Positions 56,989-64,000 of a stretch of DNA of 64,000 nucleotides are shown one piece after another. The notes under the pieces are model-generated. The model was not told where the DNA came from and did not search any database. It saw nothing but the letters and a program-made list of their open reading frames with translations. The translations under genes and the position numbers were made by a program. How positions within the stretch are numbered: position 1 is the stretch's first letter; the number at the start of each line of letters is the position of its first letter. This DNA is from Synechococcus sp. WH 8101 (GTDB lineage: Bacteria > Cyanobacteriota > Cyanobacteriia > PCC-6307 > Cyanobiaceae): positions 930,001 to 994,000 of the forward strand of contig NZ_CP035914.1 of assembly GCF_004209775.1 (NCBI RefSeq), written 5' to 3'.

Positions 56989-57192
56989 ATGACGAGCGTG
57001 CATGAGATCGAGACAGCCGTGCAACGGCTGGCACCGCAGGAGCGGGCTGAGTTTCGCGCCTGGTTCGAAGCCTTTGATGCCCAGGAATGGGAGCAACAGA
57101 TGGCTGATGATGTCGCCAATGGCAGTCAGGTTGATCTATGCGCCGCTGGTGGCGCTGCAGCGACAAGATCAAGCGGCCTGATCAGGCCCTGA
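56989..57192 (+). pseudogene. Antitoxin-like protein, probable 3' frameshift
   Basis: Up to 67 residues. The start MTSVHEIETAVQRLAPQERA then EFRAWFEAFDAQEWEQQM matches the common small antitoxin paired with RelE/ParE toxins. After DDVANGSQVDL the called frame becomes Ala/Gly/Ser-rich and unlike the family. One base off, the sequence reads YAPLVALQRQDQAA and stops at 57182, which looks more natural. This suggests a 1-base change near 57137. No toxin gene follows. The 3' end overlaps the LuxR gene on the opposite strand. Confidence 0.45.
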
Positions 57193-57884
57193 GCGATGGA
57201 CCAGGCGATCAGCCCGCGTTGATCGCTGACGCCCGTCTTGCGGTAGAGGAGGCTGAGTTGACGCCGGATGGTGTCGCGTCGCTTCTGCTGCAGGGCGGCA
57301 ATTTGGGTGGCGTTGTGCCCGCGGCCGAGGAGCTGGATCAGCTCGCGTTCCCTGGGGCTGAGGTCAGGTTCCTGCGAATGGCCTGAACGGGGCGTGAGGG
57401 CGTGTGAGCGGGCCTGTTGGAGGGGCGCTCGGAAGTGGGCATCGACGGTTTGCTGACCATGCAAGGCCTGGATCAGGGCGCGGAGCACGGTGCCGCTGCC
57501 ACCACTGCGCTTGGAGCAGAGCGCATCGAGCCCGGCGCTGTGCAGGGCCGCCAGACGTTCGGGGGCGGTGGTCTGCGGCAGATAGGCGAGGAAGCGGCAG
57601 GTGGCTTGGGGGAGATGGTGATGCAGCTGGTGCATCAATTCGAGTGCGCCACCATCGGCGAGGTCGTCATCACAGATCACCAGCAACTTGTCGAGGTCTG
57701 GTGGCACCCGGGCGAGCAATTCGGCGATCGACTGCGTGGCGAGATGACAGCTGGGCAGGAAGACCGACCCCATGGCGATGAGTTCATTGTTCGGGCTGCA
57801 GATCGCCACGGTCCAGTCCTCTGCGGCTTGGGCAATGGCGTCTTGCAAGCTCCGCAGGTTGGAGCAGATGGTGTTGGGACTCAT
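57126..57884 (-). CDS. LuxR-type regulator with degenerate receiver-like domain
   Basis: A 252-residue protein. The C-terminal helix-turn-helix is PDLSPRERELIQLLGRGHNA, TQIAALQQKRRDTIRRQLS, LYRKTGVSDQRGLIAWSI. The N-terminal ~140 residues resemble a NarL receiver (KLLVICDDDLADGGALELMH), but the usual Asp pair and Lys are not clear. ATG 57884 is used; a GTG at 57917 is also in frame. It may respond to host physiology and control excision or replication. A sigma factor gene follows 144 bp upstream on the same strand. Confidence 0.78.
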   Translation of the reverse strand: MSPNTICSNLRSLQDAIAQAAEDWTVAICSPNNELIAMGSVFLPSCHLATQSIAELLARVPPDLDKLLVICDDDLADGGALELMHQLHHHLPQATCRFLAYLPQTTAPERLAALHSAGLDALCSKRSGGSGTVLRALIQALHGQQTVDAHFRAPLQQARSHALTPRSGHSQEPDLSPRERELIQLLGRGHNATQIAALQQKRRDTIRRQLSLLYRKTGVSDQRGLIAWSIAQGLIRPLDLVAAAPPAAHRST

Positions 57885-58027
57885 GCCGGCGATGGAGGCG
57901 TGGCAGATCGATCGCACAAGGCGCCTTTGTTGATGGTGGGGCGCTGGGGTGGAGAAGGATCAGCGGCCTTTTTGCTGTAGCCATGCGGGCCGCAATCGCG
58001 CCATGATCTGAGCCGATGCGCGGTGTT

Positions 58028-58966
58028 TTATGCAGTTTCTGCATCACTGTTCATCGCTTGGCGCAGGCTGGCGAGCGCCTGGTCATGGAGTTGGCCGAGT
58101 TCCTCACTGCTGATGCCTCCCAGAGAGCGGCGCAGCTGGGCGGGACTGAGGGCCGGCCGGCGCAGGTAGCGGTTGCGGATCAGGCGTTGTTCCCGTTCGC
58201 TCAGGACGCTGAGGATGGATTGCATCCGGGCGTTGTGATCCGCTTCTGCCTCTGCTTCTGCCTCGGTGTCCGCTGCTGAGGGTTGGTGTTGGCCAGCGGC
58301 GAGGTGATGGCTGCGGCTCCAGTCGGCGTCGTCCTCACCGGCGTTGTCGATGGACACAGTCTGTGTCGTGTCCCATTGCCGGATGAAGCTGGTGAGCTGC
58401 TCGGTGGTGAGCGGTTTGCCGTGGAAGCGCAGCTGGTCCGCCAGCCAGCTCAACGCCGGGGTGGTGCCATGGGCGGCGAGGTGTTGCTGGCTGAGGCGCA
58501 GGGCCTTGAGCACAATCGCGGCCTTCTCGGCGGGGATGCGGATCGCCCGTTTGCAGCGCTGCTCAAAGTCATGGAAGCCGCGCCGAATCCAGAAACTGGC
58601 GTAGGTGGAGAAGCAATAGCCCTTGGCGGGATCGAACTTCTCCGCCGCCCGCATCAGGTTGAGAGCTCCCTCCTGGAGCGCATCGGCGGTGGTGTCGTTG
58701 TGGGCAGGAAGGCTGGAGCGATGGCGACCCCAGGTGTGGGCGACCAGGCTGAGGTTGTGACGGACCAGCTGTTCGCGGGCGCGCAGAGCGCTCTGGCGGA
58801 CGGGCTTGGGGGCATGGGATGGGCCACCGGGGTGTTGCTGCCAGCGCTGGATGCGGCGGGAGAGTTCGAGCACGGTGCGCTCACACAGGGGCCTGTGACG
58901 GCTGCTGCTGCGCAGCCAGTTGGACACAGAACTGGCCTGGTGTACGGGATGGGCCTGGACTGCCAT
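58028..58966 (-). CDS. Sigma-70 family factor (group 2-like) on the island
   Basis: A 312-residue sigma factor. Region 1.2-like VLELSRRIQRWQQHPGG is followed by region 2 (HNLSLVAHTWGRH, DALQEGALNLMRAAEKFDPA, YCFSTYASFWIRRGFHDFEQ), region 3 and a region 4 (LSVLSEREQRLIRNRYLRRP, SSEELGQLHDQALASLRQAM). It is close to cyanobacterial SigB/SigC types but more divergent. A His/Glu/Ala-rich linker (ADTEAEAEAEADHN) separates regions 3 and 4. The frame upstream to 59434 is an artefact; ATG 58966 gives the normal start. Confidence 0.87.
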   Translation of the reverse strand: MAVQAHPVHQASSVSNWLRSSSRHRPLCERTVLELSRRIQRWQQHPGGPSHAPKPVRQSALRAREQLVRHNLSLVAHTWGRHRSSLPAHNDTTADALQEGALNLMRAAEKFDPAKGYCFSTYASFWIRRGFHDFEQRCKRAIRIPAEKAAIVLKALRLSQQHLAAHGTTPALSWLADQLRFHGKPLTTEQLTSFIRQWDTTQTVSIDNAGEDDADWSRSHHLAAGQHQPSAADTEAEAEAEADHNARMQSILSVLSEREQRLIRNRYLRRPALSPAQLRRSLGGISSEELGQLHDQALASLRQAMNSDAETA

Positions 58967-59389
58967 AGCGATGCAATGGGAGCGACAACTGCTCAGAGGA
59001 TTCCCCGCAATCGCACGGTTGCGCGCCCTGCTGCGCCTGCGGTAGTGCGGAGGCCAAGACGCAGGCCTGGGGTTGTGGTGGCGATCTGGCCCCAACGGCC
59101 GCGCTTTGTGGCTGGTGGTGCGTGCGGAATGCCCCAGCTGTGGGGTCAGATGGCCCGCACCGGTGTGGGCAGTCCGCCTGCAGTGGTGGAGGCAGTGCGC
59201 CCCCAGCAGTGGGTGCAGATGGCACCACCATCTATATCTCTGAAAAATCAGAGAAAAAAGAACAAACCAAAAGCGCGAGCAGGTGGTTTGGATGGGGCTT
59301 TCAGCCAGGCAGGTTGAGGCGTGAGCAGCTGTTAGGGCCGGTGCCCATAGCCTCCCGTGTCCATTCAAGGATCGCTGCTGCTGCTTCCT
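58967..59389. other. Mostly non-coding gap between divergent genes
   Basis: 423 bp between the sigma factor start and the replication-module gene. It holds one possible 56-codon ORF (59073-59243) and a 7-bp stem hairpin TCTCTGA/TCAGAGA (59237-59254) with no T-run. Promoters for both directions should lie here. Confidence 0.4.
59073..59243 (+). CDS. Possible 56-aa Cys-containing peptide
   Basis: Open frame from TTG 59073 to TGA 59243. It reads GPNGRALWLVVRAECPSCGV and later QCAPSSGCRW, so a CxxC and a CxxxxxC. It has no Shine-Dalgarno and no known family; listed because its Cys layout recalls the peptide at 56305. Confidence 0.25.
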   Translation: MWWRSGPNGRALWLVVRAECPSCGVRWPAPVWAVRLQWWRQCAPSSGCRWHHHLYL

Positions 59390-60361
59390 ATGCGCTTTTA
59401 CGCCGTTCGCACCGAGGCCATTGAGCTGACGCATCAGGCCTTGCAGAAGCTCGATGAGAAGCGCACCGGTTCAAGGCGCCCGAGCCGTGCCCTGCGAGTG
59501 GCGACGCTGTACGGCCATCTGCAGTGCAGGGCTCAGGGCGGGCAGCCGATTCGCCTGGGTTGTCGCGAGCTCGCCAGTGCCTGGCATCTGCAGCCCCGTG
59601 AACTGAGGGCTGATCTGCAGGATCTGGCTGCGATCGGCTGGTTGAGTTACACGAGCAGTTCATCAGGGCTGTGCATTCGCCTGCATGACGCCGATGCGGT
59701 GATGTCAGCTGAGACGGAGGGTCAGGAGGGGGCAAGCGCGGCTGATGACCGCGCCAGGCAGGACGTCGGCCCCAGGGAGGGTGCTCTGCCGCTGGTTGTC
59801 TCTGAGTCGCCAGAGCGCAGGGCCGCAGCGAGTGATTGGATCAGCCGGTTCACGGCGCTCTACAACGCGCACAAGCCGGCGGCCTGGCCGGCGTGCAACA
59901 GCAGCTGCGCGGTCCTGGCGTCACGGCTGCAGCAGGCGATTCTCCAGGCCGGTGGCGCAGAGGCGTTCTGGGCTGTTCTGATCCGTGCCCTGCGGGGGAT
60001 GCCTGAGTTCTGGCGTCACACCTACCCGGAGGGCCGCAGCGGCGTGGAGTGCGCCAGTGCGCTGCTCAAGGTGGATCGCGGATCAGAAGGCCGCGGAGTG
60101 GAGCACTGGCATGTCTTCTGCTGGGGGGATGGTGTGGATGTTGGTGGTGATGTTGCTGGGGCCGCTGCGGGTGAGAGCGATCTGCAGAAGGCGCATCGGC
60201 TCCTCTACTGGAGCCGTGACCACTGGCATGGCCGCGGGATTGAGACATCCAAGCTGGATCGCCGCGAGAAATGGCGCCTGGCGGAGTTGCTGGAGGCAGA
60301 AGGAGAAGGAACGCCAGGCACCGCCGCCGAACAGTTCAGCCAGCCGCCGCGTCAGCACTGA
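59390..60361 (+). CDS. Putative replication-associated winged-helix protein
   Basis: A 323-residue protein starting MRFYAVRTEAIELTHQALQK. Residues about 20-110 look like a winged helix (TLYGHLQCRAQGGQPIRLGC, RELRADLQDLAAIGWLSYTS). The rest has WISRFTALYNAHKPAAWPAC, GMPEFWRHTYPEGRSGVECA and a C-terminal RREKWRLAELLEAEGEG. The position just before helicase and primase genes suggests a replication initiator or helicase loader, by context only. ATG 59390 is preferred over 59357. Confidence 0.5.
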   Translation: MRFYAVRTEAIELTHQALQKLDEKRTGSRRPSRALRVATLYGHLQCRAQGGQPIRLGCRELASAWHLQPRELRADLQDLAAIGWLSYTSSSSGLCIRLHDADAVMSAETEGQEGASAADDRARQDVGPREGALPLVVSESPERRAAASDWISRFTALYNAHKPAAWPACNSSCAVLASRLQQAILQAGGAEAFWAVLIRALRGMPEFWRHTYPEGRSGVECASALLKVDRGSEGRGVEHWHVFCWGDGVDVGGDVAGAAAGESDLQKAHRLLYWSRDHWHGRGIETSKLDRREKWRLAELLEAEGEGTPGTAAEQFSQPPRQH

Positions 60362-60457
60362 GGCCGCGGGGCGAGAGCGCCCTGACCAGGGCGTTGTTGT
60401 TGCCCGCACCGATCTCCCTGACCACCAATCTCCCTGACCACCCCGAACTCCCTGCCC

Positions 60458-62218
60458 TTGACTGCCACTTCCACTTCCACTTCCACGCTTCCTTCCACTG
60501 TCACTCCCATTCCGACTGTCACACCGGCGCAGGACCCGACGTCCGCTCAGTGCACGGATCCCTCAAATGCGGCTGAGCTGGAGCAGGGGATCCCTGGAGG
60601 CTTTGATCCAGCGCTGCTGCAGCGTCTGATCGATCAAGGGATCTTCCTTGAGACCGCAGCCGGCCTGGTGGCAGCTGCGCCAGCCGATGCGGCGCCGGAG
60701 CCGGTGTTGGTGGAGCACGAGAAGAACCTGCTGGCGGCTGTCCTGGTGGGCCCAGGCGATCAACGGGAGCGCTGGGGCCAGTTCCGCCGCGCCATCGGGC
60801 TGCGCTTTGACGAGCTGGTGCCCGGTTCGCTCTGGAGCCAACCGGGGCTACGGGCGCTGGCGCTGGAGATCGATGAACTGTTCCGAGGGCAGCGCGATGT
60901 TGCCGTGCTCAATGCAACAGCGATTCGAGAAGACCTGCAGCGCCGCGCCCTGGATGGACGCTTCCGCGGCTCGCTGCAACAGCTGGAGGAAGCGCTCAGG
61001 GAGGTGATCGCCTGGGGGGAAGACGGTCAGCCCCATCCGGAGCTGGAGTTCAGTCTTGCTTGTCAGTTATTCCAGAGCGCCAAGGCGCGGGCGGTGTTCT
61101 ATCCCGGCCTGCGCCGCTTGATGGCCCGCGAGCAGCGCGATGGTGGCATCGACGCCGAACTGGAACGCTGCCGTGAGCTGCTCAATGAAGCAACGGCGAT
61201 CACCGCCGGGCGCTTCCGGAGTCAGATGGAGATCTGCAGCGCCGCTGATGCGGCAACGGAATGCATCGCTCTGGCTTCCCTGCCAGAAGAGCAACGCCCC
61301 CAACCGATCTCCACTGGCATCCCCTCATTGGATGTGGACATGCGCGGCGGTGTCTTGCCTGGGACGGGCGACAGCACCTGGGTTCTGGCGGCCCGCTCAG
61401 GTGTGGGCAAAACGACGGTGGCGATCGCTGCTGCGATGGGTCTGGCGATCAACGGAGCGTCTGTTCTGGTGCTCTCCTGTGAACTGAGCCAGCGTGCGAT
61501 TGGCGCCAGGCTGCTGTCGCACTACTGCCGGCGCGCCAGCGGTGGTTTCTCCTCCCGGTATTCGAGCAATGCCCTGGAGGGCCGCGCGGAGGTGATCGCC
61601 GGCCGGGATCTGGAGCGTCTGCAGCAACTCTCGTCCCAGTTCGCTGAAGGGATCGCCCCCAATGGTGAGCGGATGGGCCGGGTGCTGTATCAGAGCCAGT
61701 TCGCCGCGACGGCAGAAGAGCTGGCGGCGCTGGTGGAGGACTGCAAGAGCGCCCATCCCGAGCTGGCGGCGGTGGTGCTCGATCACTTCCATGCGATGGG
61801 CCCGACCGCGGGCTACGGCAGCAACACGACGGCGGAACTGGCGGCGCGGGCGACGACGATCAAGGCGATGGCGGGCCGCTGTGAACTGGATGTGCTGGTG
61901 GTGGCGCAGCTGAACCGGGGCGCCTATGGCAACCCCAGCGGCCCGGATGTGTCGCACCTGGCAGGGACCTCGGAACTGGAGCGTTACGCCTCAGCGGTGT
62001 GGCTGATCGATCGCCCCAAGGCCGATGAATTCGGCAAACCGCAAGCGGGTGTGCTGGAGGTGCATCACGGCAAGGCGAGACACGGCCAGCTCAGCGGTGA
62101 GGACGACTGCAGCAAAACGAGGATCCGGCTCGATCGCGGCCATTGCTATCTGGAAGCCGATGAGGCCCGTCACCTGTTTGCCGGCCATGACCTCTACCCC
62201 GGTGTGGAGTGCCTCTGA
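60458..62218 (+). CDS. DnaB-like replicative helicase of the element
   Basis: A 586-residue protein. Residues 1-60 are Thr/Ser/Pro-rich (TATSTSTSTLPSTVTPIPTV). A DnaB N-terminal-like helical region follows (EHEKNLLAAVLVGP). The RecA-like domain has Walker A WVLAARSGVGKTTVAIAAAM, VLVLSCELSQRAIGARLLSH (H1a), Walker B LAAVVLDHFHAMGP, and VLVVAQLNRGAYGNPSGPDV with SHLAGTSELERYASAVWLID. These are DnaB motifs H1 to H4. The best start is TTG 60458. It overlaps the primase start by 1 bp. Confidence 0.87.
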   Translation: MTATSTSTSTLPSTVTPIPTVTPAQDPTSAQCTDPSNAAELEQGIPGGFDPALLQRLIDQGIFLETAAGLVAAAPADAAPEPVLVEHEKNLLAAVLVGPGDQRERWGQFRRAIGLRFDELVPGSLWSQPGLRALALEIDELFRGQRDVAVLNATAIREDLQRRALDGRFRGSLQQLEEALREVIAWGEDGQPHPELEFSLACQLFQSAKARAVFYPGLRRLMAREQRDGGIDAELERCRELLNEATAITAGRFRSQMEICSAADAATECIALASLPEEQRPQPISTGIPSLDVDMRGGVLPGTGDSTWVLAARSGVGKTTVAIAAAMGLAINGASVLVLSCELSQRAIGARLLSHYCRRASGGFSSRYSSNALEGRAEVIAGRDLERLQQLSSQFAEGIAPNGERMGRVLYQSQFAATAEELAALVEDCKSAHPELAAVVLDHFHAMGPTAGYGSNTTAELAARATTIKAMAGRCELDVLVVAQLNRGAYGNPSGPDVSHLAGTSELERYASAVWLIDRPKADEFGKPQAGVLEVHHGKARHGQLSGEDDCSKTRIRLDRGHCYLEADEARHLFAGHDLYPGVECL

Positions 62219-63936
62219 TGGTGCCTGTGACGCGTAATCGCAGTGGTCCTCCCGCCTCGCTGGTGACGCCGGCGTTGCTGGAGCAGGTGCGCGAGCGGGC
62301 GCAGATCGTGGATCTGTTTGCCGCCGCTGATCTGAGGCGAGCCGGCCGGGAGTTTCTCGCCCGTTGCCCCTGGCATGACGACCGCCGGCCCTCGTTGACG
62401 GTCAGCCCCAAGCGCAACCGGGTGCATTGCTTTGTCTGCGGCAAGGGCACCGATGCGATCGGCTGGCTGCAGGAGCAGCAGGGGATGAGCTTCCAGGAGG
62501 CGGTGCTGGAGCTGGCGCGGCGCACGGGGCTGACGGTGGCGGAGGGTGACCCGGCGGCGCAACGGCGCTTTGAGCAGGAGTGGCGCGAGCGCAGGGCGTT
62601 GATGGCGCAACGCAGCGAGCAACGGGCCCGGTTTCAAGACGCGCTCGAACAACAGTTGCAAGAGGCAGATGGAGCTGGTGAGGCGGCGGCCTATCTCCAG
62701 TCCCGGGGCATCAGCGTCGACTCAGCGCGGCAATGGCAGCTGGGGACCGCGGGCGGACGTCTGATGATTCCTCTACAGGATCCCGCCGGTCAGGTGGTGG
62801 GTTTCTGCGGCCGGGCGATGGGGCAGCAGCAACCGAAGTACCGCAACAGCGCTGGCGATCTGCTGTTTCAACGCAATGGTCTGGTCTTTGGCCTGGATCA
62901 GGCGGCTGAGGCGATCCGCAGGGAGGGAACGGCGCTGCTCGTGGAGGGCCCGTTGGATGTGATTCAGCTGCATCAGGCCGGCTTTCGACATGCGGTGGCC
63001 TGTCTGGGCACGAGTGTGTCGGCGATGCAGCTGCAGCTGCTCAGGCGCCACGGCCTGAAGCAACTGCTGATCGCACTGGATGGCGATGCGGCCGGTCAGG
63101 CCGCCACGGAGAAGCTGCTTGTGCAGTTGCAGGATGCGTTGTTGGGCGATGGCCTCCAGGCGCTGGTGGTGCCGTTGCCTGAGGGCCAGGACGCCGATGG
63201 TCTGCTGCGCAGTCCCGGTGGCATCGCGGCCATGAAGGCATTGCTGGCCTCGGCGCCGCACTGGCTGGAGTGGCGGCTTGCGCGGGTGCTCGCACCCTTG
63301 AGCTCGGCTGAGCCCGCAGCGGGGGCTGATAAGCCAGGCCAAGGTTCAGGTGCGACCCCATACACGGGCCAAGGTTCAGGTGCGGCAAGCCTGGAATGCC
63401 TCCAGGCGGTGGAGCGGGCCGGCCAGGCGCTGGTGGACCAGCTCCCCGAGGGGGTGCTGAGGCGAACGGCGCAGCAACGACTGGAGCAGGCGCTGCGCCA
63501 CCACAGCGGCGTCCCGCAGGAGCCGCTGGAGGGGAGTGGCTCTGCCGCAGTGGCTGGTGGCATCCAGTCCGGTGTTGCCCGTGTTGCCCTGCCAGAGGTC
63601 TGGAGCGGCGGGCTGCTGAGCGCGCGTCAACGGTTGGAGCGCCGGGTCTTGCGTTTGTTCATCCATGCACCGGACTGCCGCGAGCTGCTCGGTTGCCTGG
63701 CGCTGGAGGATCCCGCAGCGGCCGTGGCGATGGAGTGGCTGCGTCAGCTGGCGGCTGTGGCGGCGGCAACTGATCTTGCGGCGATGGTGCTGCCGCTGGC
63801 GACGCAATTGCCCGGCTCGGTGGCGGCGTGGCTGAGGCAGGCAGCAGCCCCCGGCCCTGAGGTGATCGCCTTGTTGCAACGGGACCCGCAGGCGGAACTG
63901 CAAGCACTGATCGAAGCCTTGGAACCGGTGACGTGA
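62218..63936 (+). CDS. DnaG-like primase of the element
   Basis: A 572-residue primase. The CHC2 zinc domain is FLARCPWHDDRRPSLTVS, RVHCFVCGKGTDAIGWLQ and VLELARRTGLTV. The RNA-polymerase/Toprim core has LMIPLQDPAGQVVGFCGRAM, ALLVEGPLDVIQLHQAGF, ACLGTSVSAMQLQLLRRH and LLIALDGDAAGQAATEKL. Near the C-terminus a linker holds a GQGSGA repeat (18-bp direct repeat, GGCCAAGGTTCAGGTGCG, twice near 63339-63382). With the helicase it forms a replication module. ATG 62218 overlaps the helicase stop. Confidence 0.92.
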   Translation: MVPVTRNRSGPPASLVTPALLEQVRERAQIVDLFAAADLRRAGREFLARCPWHDDRRPSLTVSPKRNRVHCFVCGKGTDAIGWLQEQQGMSFQEAVLELARRTGLTVAEGDPAAQRRFEQEWRERRALMAQRSEQRARFQDALEQQLQEADGAGEAAAYLQSRGISVDSARQWQLGTAGGRLMIPLQDPAGQVVGFCGRAMGQQQPKYRNSAGDLLFQRNGLVFGLDQAAEAIRREGTALLVEGPLDVIQLHQAGFRHAVACLGTSVSAMQLQLLRRHGLKQLLIALDGDAAGQAATEKLLVQLQDALLGDGLQALVVPLPEGQDADGLLRSPGGIAAMKALLASAPHWLEWRLARVLAPLSSAEPAAGADKPGQGSGATPYTGQGSGAASLECLQAVERAGQALVDQLPEGVLRRTAQQRLEQALRHHSGVPQEPLEGSGSAAVAGGIQSGVARVALPEVWSGGLLSARQRLERRVLRLFIHAPDCRELLGCLALEDPAAAVAMEWLRQLAAVAAATDLAAMVLPLATQLPGSVAAWLRQAAAPGPEVIALLQRDPQAELQALIEALEPVT

Positions 63937-64000
63937 GCGCGTTGGTAACGGCGCGAACGCCATGGTGGTTGACGCCGGGTCTAAGAAGGAGATGTAGCAA
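63937..64000. other. Right edge of the window
   Basis: 64 bp after the primase stop. It contains AAGGAGATG near the end. No further feature can be called. Confidence 0.3.

Larger units (their letters stand above)
29910..64000 (+). mobile_element. tRNA-Lys-integrated element with metal-resistance cargo (open on the right)
   Basis: From the 3' end of tRNA-Lys to the end of the window there are no core genes. The element has a tyrosine recombinase next to the tRNA, small helix-turn-helix proteins, metal-resistance cargo, two sigma-like factors, a DnaB-like helicase and a DnaG-like primase. I see no second copy of the tRNA 3' end in the window, so the right attachment site is outside. The layout resembles tycheposons of marine picocyanobacteria; no capsid or terminase genes are visible. 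Confidence 0.8.

Noticed and set aside
59237-59254. Hairpin TCTCTGA/TCAGAGA as a terminator
   Set aside because: It is followed by A on the plus strand and lacks a T-run on the minus strand, so it does not fit an intrinsic terminator.
58967-59434. N-terminal extension of the island sigma factor to 468 residues
   Set aside because: The extra 156 residues are low-complexity shadow sequence; ATG 58966 gives a normal sigma start.
29928-64000. Insertion sequences or CRISPR arrays in the accessory region
   Set aside because: No transposase frame, no terminal inverted repeats around a gene, and no regularly spaced repeats were seen.

Overview
The window is high-GC chromosomal DNA from a unicellular picocyanobacterium of the Synechococcus/Cyanobium type. 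The evidence is a set of cyanobacterial markers: ycf54 (chlorophyll cyclase subunit), psbY (photosystem II), crtH (carotene isomerase), a Gly-rich RRM RNA-binding protein, BolA next to a CGFS glutaredoxin, DUF1651 and DUF3721 proteins. The species cannot be fixed from sequence alone.

Positions 1-29855 are ordinary core chromosome, densely packed with many ATGA start/stop overlaps. In order: the end of an MgtC-type membrane protein, a LytR-CpsA-Psr transferase, an ABC exporter coupled to a Kef-type antiporter with UspA domains, a PEP-mutase/isocitrate-lyase family enzyme, an RRM protein, a DEAD-box helicase, a phosphatase-recC-recB-recD-cupin operon, pdxJ-ycf54, an acyltransferase, bolA-grxD, an orphan response regulator with a degenerate receiver, crtH, a cation diffusion facilitator, trmFO, psbY and a hexapeptide-repeat protein.

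Positions 29856-64000 are accessory DNA starting at a tRNA-Lys(UUU) gene. Directly downstream lie short direct repeats and a tyrosine recombinase, then two tandem paralogous helix-turn-helix proteins. The far end carries a DnaB-like helicase and a DnaG-like primase, two sigma-factor-like proteins, a LuxR-type regulator, a ribbon-helix-helix protein, a metallophosphoesterase and several unknowns. This is the layout of a tRNA-integrated, probably self-replicating satellite-like element (resembling the tycheposons described in marine picocyanobacteria). Its right end lies outside the window.

The cargo is metal resistance in two blocks. Block 1 (33.9-37.7 kb) has a VKOR-thioredoxin fusion, a P1B-type ATPase and a CadR/PbrR-like MerR regulator. 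Block 2 (38.4-50.8 kb) has a heavy-metal RND system with a His-rich EamA-type permease, a two-component system, and a compact operon of DUF411, glutaredoxin-MauE fusion, multicopper oxidase, DUF305, DUF3721 and PepSY-type proteins with an embedded MerR regulator. Block 2 is most consistent with copper or silver handling.

The most unusual structure is a repeated element in three same-orientation copies (33.3, 37.9 and 50.9 kb) that bracket the two metal blocks exactly. It contains conserved hairpins, a 10-13 codon mini-ORF behind a perfect Shine-Dalgarno in two copies, and a hairpin terminator whose stem covaries between copies. It could be a new structured RNA, a cargo-exchange site, or both.
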